The translations under genes were made by a program, and so were the position numbers. A model generated the notes under the pieces. That model did no database searches. It was not told where the DNA came from and worked only from the letters and a program-made list of their open reading frames with translations. DNA of 15,341 nt, taken from positions 4,518-19,858 of the forward strand of contig MGUR01000064.1 of NCBI GenBank assembly GCA_001800075.1. Reading direction: 5' to 3'. This document shows, in pieces, positions 11,601 to 15,341 of the stretch (the stretch's first letter is position 1; each line of letters opens with the position of its first letter). The DNA comes from Elusimicrobia bacterium RIFCSPLOWO2_01_FULL_59_12 (GTDB lineage Bacteria > Elusimicrobiota > Elusimicrobia > 2-01-FULL-59-12).

Positions 11601-14234
11601 TTTCGGGCTGACATTCGGATCGACTGTCTCGCTGTCCACGGCGACATCCGCGCCGAGCCCTCGCAATAACTTGACGACATCCATGGCGATGGACCGCCCC
11701 ATGACAGGGACATACAGCTTAGCTCCTGCCAGCAGCTGATTATCAGGAATGTGCCCCCTTCCCCGGGCCGATGTCGCCCGGATCATGTCGGCCGCGACCT
11801 TGAGATCGTTCTTGGAGGTGTCGGCGACATTAATCACCGGTCCACCGGCGCGCTTGTGTTTGATCGGAGCATGGCCATTCGCAGGATCGATGATCCCGTC
11901 AAAAAGAGTTCCGCTGTTCACATCTCCGACATGCCGGATCTGCGGGCCGCAAAACACTTCGCCGTCGATTCCCAATTTCGCCCCAACGAGATCTGTTTCA
12001 GTGCGGTGGCTCTGGGTAAAGAAAACCCAGTCGCCGCCTGCATGGTGAGTGGCTTGATACAATTGCGCGTAGTTCCGGATACTGCCGCCGTTGCGGACAC
12101 CCCAGTAATAGATGCCGCCGCCGTTGTCTGTAATCCCCGTCCGGAGCATCGCGTCCGCGAACACCTGCGCGGTTTCAAAATGGTGCCGGTAGGCATCGAC
12201 GGCGATATGGATAACCAGGCCGTCTTTTTTCCCATTCTTTTCCTGCATTTTTTTGGCGAAGGCCTGGGCGAAAGCGACCGTGAATTCCGGATGTTCCCGC
12301 CAATATCCCGACCGGATGTCGTAGTACATAATGCCCGCTTTGATCATTTCCTGGACGCTTTTGTCCGACAGGCTGTCCATGAACCTCTTGAGGTCCGCGT
12401 TCATATCGCCATCCGGCGTGAAGAAGCGGCCGTCAGGCTGAAAAACCCTGCCGTATGAATCGGCCAGTCCCACTCCGGCCACAATGCCGCCCGGCGCGCG
12501 CGACAGCGCGGCCACCTTTTCAACCAAAGCTGAAGAGGCGCCGCCCCCGGCCGGGCCTCCTTCGGGAGTTTGGTAAGGCTCTATCTGGATTCCACGCGGC
12601 CACCCAAAAATGAACAGAGAAGCCAAAGAGCTGCCCGCCGCGGTCGAAACGATTTGAAACGGGTCGTGAATCCAACCCAAACCATAAGCAATGCCGGCGC
12701 CCGTCAACCCCGCCCCCCAGACCGCCAACAAAAGGGATTTCCAGCCCAGCGCGGCCAGCCGCCGGCGAAGCGGCGGCAACGGAGGGGTGTGTGATGCGGC
12801 AAAAGCCTTTTGGATCGCCGCTCCGGCAGCTTTCCGGCTCTGGAAGAGTCCGCGCCAGGTTGTTCTTTGACGTTGAATACCCCGCGATGCCGTTTCGATG
12901 ACGGCAGGAGCTTCCGGGTTGGTCCCGCTCAGCAAACTGCTGAGATATCTCAACGTCTGCGCGTCGGCTCGCGGGAGGGATTGGCCGTTCCGGACCGGTC
13001 CGACACGAAAATCATGCGCGACTTCCTCGGCGGTGAGCTTCTCTCCCGCTATCCGCCTTTCATACAGCCGGTGATACTCTTCGCCGATTTGCTCGTTCAC
13101 GTTGGGCGTGATGACGGCATACCCCACGCCGGCTTTTTTCAGCGCCCGCGTGACGCCGGCCGTGTGAAAACCACCGGCGACCAGAACGACGACGCGGGGA
13201 GATGTTTCTCCGCGTCCCCGTGTCCCCGCGTCTCCGTGTCGATTCAACAGCGCCAGCGTATTCTCCGCCAGCGGTTTGTCCCGCATGAGGGCGACGGCGT
13301 AAAAATCGACGGCGGACTTGAGCGTCTCTTCCAAGTCGTCAACGGAAAGGGCGGGGGCGTCGGATGGGGTATTGAGCTTCAGGAGAGCTTGGGTGAGCTG
13401 AACAAATTGAGGGAGCCGCTGGGCGACATAGCGCACTTCCTCCAGCGTCGTTTCCTGGCGGAGAAGTTTATCCAGGAAATGGAGGGAATGGTCGATCTCA
13501 ATGATGTTCCGGACCCGCGCGGCTCCTTTTGGGTCCTTATCGCCGGCCAGGGACTTGGCGGTGGCGAGTTTCTGGTCCAAGAGCTGTTGAGCGGAAGCGA
13601 CGTCGTAGGCTTCGGTCCGGTCTAACGCCCGGAGGGCGCGGTTGTAGTGCTTTTTCTTAAGGAAGGCCAGATCGTTCTGAATGCGGGCCAGGCGCCCCTC
13701 AAGCGATTTGCGGTTGGCGAGCGTGGATTTGTACAGGCCCCGGTTCAGCGCGTAAAACTTTCCGTCATCCACGCCCTGGAGGCGATGGCTCTCGCCGCGC
13801 AGGATGGCGAACGCCTCATCCCCGGACAGCTCGCCCTTCCGCATGAAATAGTCAACGAGCTTGTCTTTTATTTCTCCCGCCGGAAAGGAAGCCAGCGGGG
13901 CCGTATCGTAATCACCCTGAAGCCCCTCGATGGCGATGGGACCGGTGATTAAATTCCTGGCATATAGGTGGTCGAGGATTTTAAGGATGCGCTTCTGGGT
14001 GGGGTAATGGAGGTGGAGGTCCTGAACCAAAATGACGCACTTGCCGGTGTCTGCTTTATAGCTTTCCGTGACCACGCCGAGGGTCGGCGCGAGGGCGAGG
14101 CTTCTGATAATATCCGGGGCCTTGGGGGCTTGGGTATACGCCTGGGCGACGCTTGAAAGGGATAGGGACGCCAAGACAAGGGCGCTGGACAAAACGCCCG
14201 CTAAGACCTGCTTAAACCGGCTCATGCACGACAT
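8610..14234 (-). CDS. Giant 1874-residue fusion: signal peptide, ChaN/TraB-like, phosphohexomutase-like and glucose-6-phosphate isomerase domains
   Basis: One uninterrupted reading frame. Residues 1-32 are a signal peptide (cleavage likely after AQA). Residues about 40-400 form a ChaN/TraB/Tiki-like domain, about 498-545 hold hydrophobic membrane segments, and about 580-1220 a phosphohexomutase-like domain. A low-complexity linker (about 1221-1278) leads to a phosphoglucose isomerase domain (about 1279-1734), two membrane segments (about 1736-1756 and 1777-1800) and a charged tail. Phosphohexomutase plus isomerase would interconvert hexose 1- and 6-phosphates and fructose 6-phosphate, normally cytoplasmic reactions; here they are tied to an exported or membrane protein. 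The side of the membrane is unclear. The N-terminal domain resembles one I recall from Omnitrophota large proteins. ATG 14232-14234 is used; ATG 14223-14225 is possible. Neither has a well-placed ribosome-binding site. Confidence 0.85.
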   Translation of the reverse strand: MSCMSRFKQVLAGVLSSALVLASLSLSSVAQAYTQAPKAPDIIRSLALAPTLGVVTESYKADTGKCVILVQDLHLHYPTQKRILKILDHLYARNLITGPIAIEGLQGDYDTAPLASFPAGEIKDKLVDYFMRKGELSGDEAFAILRGESHRLQGVDDGKFYALNRGLYKSTLANRKSLEGRLARIQNDLAFLKKKHYNRALRALDRTEAYDVASAQQLLDQKLATAKSLAGDKDPKGAARVRNIIEIDHSLHFLDKLLRQETTLEEVRYVAQRLPQFVQLTQALLKLNTPSDAPALSVDDLEETLKSAVDFYAVALMRDKPLAENTLALLNRHGDAGTRGRGETSPRVVVLVAGGFHTAGVTRALKKAGVGYAVITPNVNEQIGEEYHRLYERRIAGEKLTAEEVAHDFRVGPVRNGQSLPRADAQTLRYLSSLLSGTNPEAPAVIETASRGIQRQRTTWRGLFQSRKAAGAAIQKAFAASHTPPLPPLRRRLAALGWKSLLLAVWGAGLTGAGIAYGLGWIHDPFQIVSTAAGSSLASLFIFGWPRGIQIEPYQTPEGGPAGGGASSALVEKVAALSRAPGGIVAGVGLADSYGRVFQPDGRFFTPDGDMNADLKRFMDSLSDKSVQEMIKAGIMYYDIRSGYWREHPEFTVAFAQAFAKKMQEKNGKKDGLVIHIAVDAYRHHFETAQVFADAMLRTGITDNGGGIYYWGVRNGGSIRNYAQLYQATHHAGGDWVFFTQSHRTETDLVGAKLGIDGEVFCGPQIRHVGDVNSGTLFDGIIDPANGHAPIKHKRAGGPVINVADTSKNDLKVAADMIRATSARGRGHIPDNQLLAGAKLYVPVMGRSIAMDVVKLLRGLGADVAVDSETVDPNVSPKEVLDPNEHNEPHVLAVNQRIDQFAARGEKRVGVFVDPDGDRGGLSSKMGDAPAVTMPGSEVVQLVIEDLASSGKPVTAISDMRTGLGAKDLEKALRADGRRVTVVPFEAGYSFFMKGMSELPADVAIENTLHFFTNPMTNTTWGAPRTLTRPDGKGFQGGDDAGLSSAYVIGAMVHQWEGQSPIEQLKWIQERYQLAPTVTGEKKPALKREDDLEKYHIADRMKRLAKAWFGGRSQFQINFNDPKVEVVSGVHLVNNLTGAMMLARYSNSGPGFTISGEAYKGKPGHEKDELNEMLGLGYLLMDVAVQQLRSEGHRFTFDWKDAADLRGSFDPAKYGISIQRPGPPLDQPSTQTGTLGHLRLAWRVGRQPVGRADQDPGQESAEPGNRGAAGLRLEVENIMSSTIGPEHGLTDEEWHSVDDKLVAAHSKYAEQAEDDETLVRTETAWRKSHVQVDHIQQVKEVAADVQRDYEAGDVEDVVIVGIGGSYLGARAWHEALNGGKFYNGSRRRKTPRIHFVGNNSSPDEMNGLFDNINLKKTRIIVTSKSGGTPEPLATYLILRDRLIKELGVENYGQSIIAVTGLSDSSALFTENKELQAKGYTPFRALLPVPNGVGGRYSVFSPVGLIYAAVAGLDVDKLIAGFAKGVKRANRSPLDPDNIAYQLARAIYVYDVVKGKYIVDFMPYDETMGPVGDWEMQGHNESLGKKRPDGTRVRTVLRALVGSRDNHSTMQQKKDGEKTALTIFTRVNEFKDDLVIPAGDAGKMNYLDGMKLGGHLLKASQMGTAQDLTRDDIPSVTLVLPEKNEEDLGEYMFTLMMSWAILGELYGINAFDQPGVEGSKIETRNILLEWGKRAVGAIKPIAMVVIALGMATAAMANPVHGPALKEASLTLPSWFHILPQVGLTLAAAALGYALAVLHLVLSEFKAIKRKALAAERLERDLDHAKIPDMAPVESVPGLPSMTLLKALTDIFRNKQDRRLAAQLLLEKQRQIWAAA
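9033..10400 (-). other. Domain 3 of giant protein: glucose-6-phosphate isomerase (residues about 1279-1734)
   Basis: Matches the shorter bacterial phosphoglucose isomerase type (about 450 residues). It shows VGIGGSYLGARAWHEAL (1360-1376) and the phosphate-binding SKSGGTPE (1423-1430). It also has GGRYSVFSPVGL with the conserved Arg (1493-1504), HNESLGK with catalytic E1580, DNHSTMQ with catalytic H1606, and the signature FDQPGVEGSK (1710-1719) ending in the catalytic K1719. All four catalytic positions of the family appear present, so an active isomerase is expected. Its DNA is visibly lower in GC than the rest of the gene. Confidence 0.9.
10575..12497 (-). other. Domain 2 of giant protein: divergent phosphohexomutase (residues about 580-1220)
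   Basis: The four functional loops of alpha-D-phosphohexomutases appear in order. The phosphoserine loop is FFTQSHRTE with S742 (usual form TASHNP). The metal loop VFVDPDGDRGG carries D914, D916, D918 and R919. The sugar loop is VAIENTLHFF with E1006 (usual form GEMSGH), and the phosphate loop is LARYSNSGPGFTISGEA with R1144, S1146 and S1148. Key residues are kept but the loop around the sugar is unusual, so substrate choice may differ from standard phosphoglucomutase/phosphomannomutase. The domain is larger than a typical 450-550 residue enzyme. Confidence 0.8.
13035..14117 (-). other. Domain 1 of giant protein: ChaN/TraB/Tiki-like (residues about 40-400)
   Basis: The strand CVILVQDLHLHYPTQ (66-80) ends in D72, H74 and H76. 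A helix and then IAIEGLQGDYD (100-110, with E103) follow, then a helical insert (about 165-330), and VVVLVAGGFHTAG (348-360, with H357) closes the fold. Spacing and motifs recall the EreA/ChaN/TraB/Tiki superfamily, whose members bind haem or act as metal-dependent hydrolases, using a GExH-like first strand, an EG pair and a late G.H. Assignment is by motif pattern only. The ISG/LSGDEAFAI element (136-144) matches the Omnitrophota-type family I recall. Confidence 0.5.
13207..13240. repeat. 8-bp tandem repeat inside the giant gene
   Basis: Just over four units of the form TCYCCGYG (TCTCCGCG, TCCCCGTG, TCCCCGCG, TCTCCGTG, TC). On the coding strand this yields the GDAGTRGRGETS stretch (about residues 334-345), a loop immediately before the last core strand of the ChaN/TraB-like domain. 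It resembles GGGGACACGGGG-type tracts seen in intergenic regions of other genomes, here kept in frame. Confidence 0.7.
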
Positions 14235-14240
14235 GGGGAA

Positions 14241-14246
14241 AGTGTA
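14241..14246 (-). promoter_or_regulatory. Possible -10 element for the giant gene
   Basis: On the minus strand TACACT (a TANNNT match) is followed by TTCCCC and the ATG at 14232-14234. The GGGAGG further upstream is about 20 bases from the ATG, too far for a normal ribosome-binding site. No clear -35 hexamer is seen. The region to the AbiEi gene (about 150 bases) also contains a CCCAG/CTGGG mini-hairpin near 14303-14319. Confidence 0.33.
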
Positions 14247-14343
14247 CAGAAACCCTCCCGGAAAGAGAATGGAGCCATCGACTAAAAATCGCTTCCCAAT
14301 AGGCCCAGGTTTTGGCTGGGACTCCGGAACGGGGGAAAAGGCT

Positions 14344-14382
14344 TGTAATTCTGTTAATTATCATTTACGATAATTATCGTAA
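14344..14382 (+). promoter_or_regulatory. Promoter/operator candidate of the AbiE-type pair, with an 18-bp palindrome
   Basis: TTACGATAATTATCGTAA (14365-14382) is a perfect 18-bp palindrome 29 bases before the antitoxin ATG. AATTATC occurs twice as a direct repeat (14356 and 14372), giving a possible second half-site. A weak promoter, TTGTAA (14344-14349) then 16-17 bases then TACGAT (within the palindrome), overlaps it. AbiEi proteins studied elsewhere repress their own operon by binding inverted repeats in the promoter; placement here fits that. Confidence 0.6.
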
Positions 14383-14411
14383 TTGTGAAATTTCGCGCGT
14401 TTGAACGGGCT

Positions 14412-14990
14412 ATGAAAAAAGCGGCGTTTACGTTCCGCGAGGCGCAGCTGGTCGCCCAGCCGCGATCGCCGGCCGGCCTGCGTCTGAGCCTTCACCGATG
14501 GGTTAAAAGCGGGGATCTTCTGCGCATCCGCCGCGAGGTGTATGCGTTTCCCCATCGGTCCTGCCCGCTCCCCGAAAGGATCAAAACCCTCTACTCCCCG
14601 GCCTATATCAGCCTGGAATCCGTCTTGAACCAGCACGGCCTCCTGCCGGATGTGCCTTTCGAAACGACGCTGGTCACTCCCCGCCCCACCCGTTCCTTCC
14701 AAACCCCTTGGGGCCGTTTTCACTTCCACCACATCCAACCCGGGCTATTCTTCGGCTATGACTCGGCGACCCTGCTCGCCGAACCGGAAAAGGCCGTCCT
14801 GGATTATTTTTACTTCCGCGGAGATCGTCTGCGGGCGGCGGAGGCGTTCTGGCAGGAAGCCCGCTTCCAAAATCTCGGGACGCTCCAATGGAAAAAAGGC
14901 GATTCGTTGGCGCGGCGATATCCACGAGCCCGGGTCGCCAGGCTCTGGAAGAGTTTAAAACACTATGCAAAAACTCATCGATCTGCTTAA
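14412..14990 (+). CDS. AbiEi-like antitoxin / transcriptional regulator (type IV toxin-antitoxin)
   Basis: From the ATG at 14412 the protein is 192 residues. The N-terminal part is a winged-helix-like DNA-binding domain: FTFREAQLVA, then LSLHRWVKSGDLLRIRREVYAFP, where the G-[DE]-L-x-R-I-x-R-x-x-Y wing is typical of AbiEi proteins. The C-terminal part (AYISLESVLNQHGLLPD...VTPRPTRSFQTPWGRFHFHHI...LAEPEKAVLDYFYFR) matches the AbiEi antitoxin domain. A GTG at 14385 would add nine residues but lies almost against the operator palindrome. It overlaps the downstream toxin start by 26 bases, the standard AbiE operon arrangement. Expected roles are neutralising the toxin and repressing the operon. Confidence 0.87.
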   Translation: MKKAAFTFREAQLVAQPRSPAGLRLSLHRWVKSGDLLRIRREVYAFPHRSCPLPERIKTLYSPAYISLESVLNQHGLLPDVPFETTLVTPRPTRSFQTPWGRFHFHHIQPGLFFGYDSATLLAEPEKAVLDYFYFRGDRLRAAEAFWQEARFQNLGTLQWKKGDSLARRYPRARVARLWKSLKHYAKTHRSA

Positions 14991-15341
14991 AGCGGCGGCC
15001 TTTCCCTCGGAGCTGGAGAAATGGAACTTTTGCCGCGAATACCTGCAGCTGGTCGTATTGCGGTCCATTTTCAATTCCCCCATGGGCGCCGCCCTGGTCT
15101 TTCAAGGCGGGACCTGCCTGCGGATCTGTCATCATCTGAAACGTTACTCCGAAGACCTGGATTTTTCGCTGGAGAATCGAGGCGTTCATTATTCTTTCAA
15201 AGCGCTGCATGCCGGCATTCTCAAAGATCTGTCCCGTCTCGGATTCGAAGCCGGCGGAAAGTGCTCGGAAGACAAAGTCGTTCAGAAGGCTTTTGTGCGG
15301 GTCGGCGGCCTGCCCCAGCGGCTGGGTTTCGCGTTGCCGGC
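14965..15341 (+). CDS. AbiEii-like nucleotidyltransferase toxin (3' end cut by window edge)
   Basis: 125 codons are visible, open at the window end. The sequence starts MQKLIDLLKAAAFPSELEKW and carries the AbiEii/AbiGii nucleotidyltransferase motif: FQGGTCLRICHHLKRYSEDLDFSLE, in which GGT and the EDLDF carboxylates correspond to the GS...DxD metal and NTP site. Characterised family members are NTP-binding toxins that reversibly stop growth, in some cases by adding nucleotides to tRNA, and can abort phage infection. The ATG at 14965 lies inside the end of the antitoxin gene in another frame, with GGAAGAG about 11 bases upstream. Only the N-terminal third or so is seen, so completeness cannot be judged. 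Confidence 0.87.
   Translation, partial: MQKLIDLLKAAAFPSELEKWNFCREYLQLVVLRSIFNSPMGAALVFQGGTCLRICHHLKRYSEDLDFSLENRGVHYSFKALHAGILKDLSRLGFEAGGKCSEDKVVQKAFVRVGGLPQRLGFALP

Noticed and set aside
11751..12458. Long plus-strand frame opposite the phosphohexomutase domain
   Set aside because: Antisense shadow of a conserved coding region, without initiation signals.
8610..14234. Possibility that the giant gene is several genes joined by a sequencing or assembly error
   Set aside because: The frame is continuous, the linkers are low-complexity rather than containing start codons with ribosome-binding sites, and similar giant multidomain proteins are plausible in this kind of lineage. Kept as one gene, with the domain order flagged for checking.
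1..15341. tRNA or rRNA genes
   Set aside because: No cloverleaf with T-loop consensus or conserved ribosomal RNA segments was noticed on either strand by eye.

Overview
The window reads as chromosome of a Gram-negative (diderm) bacterium of moderately high GC. It carries an ExbB/ExbD/TonB-type energy-transducing set, a TatA component, outer-membrane beta-barrel proteins with signal peptides, undecaprenyl-diphosphate recycling and a D,D-carboxypeptidase. The very long multidomain protein, whose N-terminal domain resembles a family I associate with Omnitrophota giant proteins, together with several palindromic intergenic repeats, makes an uncultured Omnitrophota-like lineage my best guess. This is recollection and inference, not a database result.

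Region 1 (1-3918, minus strand) is one compact gene block read right to left: a DUF502 membrane protein, exbB/tolQ-like, exbD/tolR-like, a TonB/TolA-like protein, tatA, and a processive family-2 glycosyltransferase cut by the window's left edge. Gaps are only 6 to about 20 bases, and the Shine-Dalgarno site of tatA overlaps the stop codon of the TonB-like gene. A strong two-sided hairpin terminator (3937-4006) separates this block from a small secreted protein (4030-4473, minus).

Region 2 (4691-7769, plus strand) holds uppP, a secreted beta-barrel protein whose 5' end lies inside a 111-bp palindromic repeat, a 27-bp perfect inverted repeat, a second small beta-barrel protein, and fabI. ATGA stop/start overlaps join uppP to the first barrel gene and the second barrel gene to fabI. 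The theme is envelope lipid and carrier metabolism plus outer-membrane proteins.

Region 3 (7770-14234) has a repeat-rich convergent intergenic stretch, then on the minus strand a VanY-like M15 D,D-carboxypeptidase and, upstream of it, a single 1874-codon gene. That giant protein has a signal peptide, a ChaN/TraB/Tiki-like domain, membrane segments, a complete-looking but divergent phosphohexomutase domain, a glucose-6-phosphate isomerase domain retaining its active-site residues, and two C-terminal membrane segments. It is the most unusual object here.

Region 4 (14235-15341, plus strand) is an AbiE-type (type IV) toxin-antitoxin pair: an AbiEi-like antitoxin/regulator overlapping the start of an AbiEii-like nucleotidyltransferase toxin cut by the right edge, with an 18-bp perfect palindrome just upstream as a likely operator.

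A recurring theme is that the transcription-leading genes here (DUF502, uppP, the carboxypeptidase and the giant gene) each have a TANNNT hexamer 6-9 bases before the start codon and no Shine-Dalgarno sequence. Several operon-internal genes do have one. This suggests leaderless transcripts.
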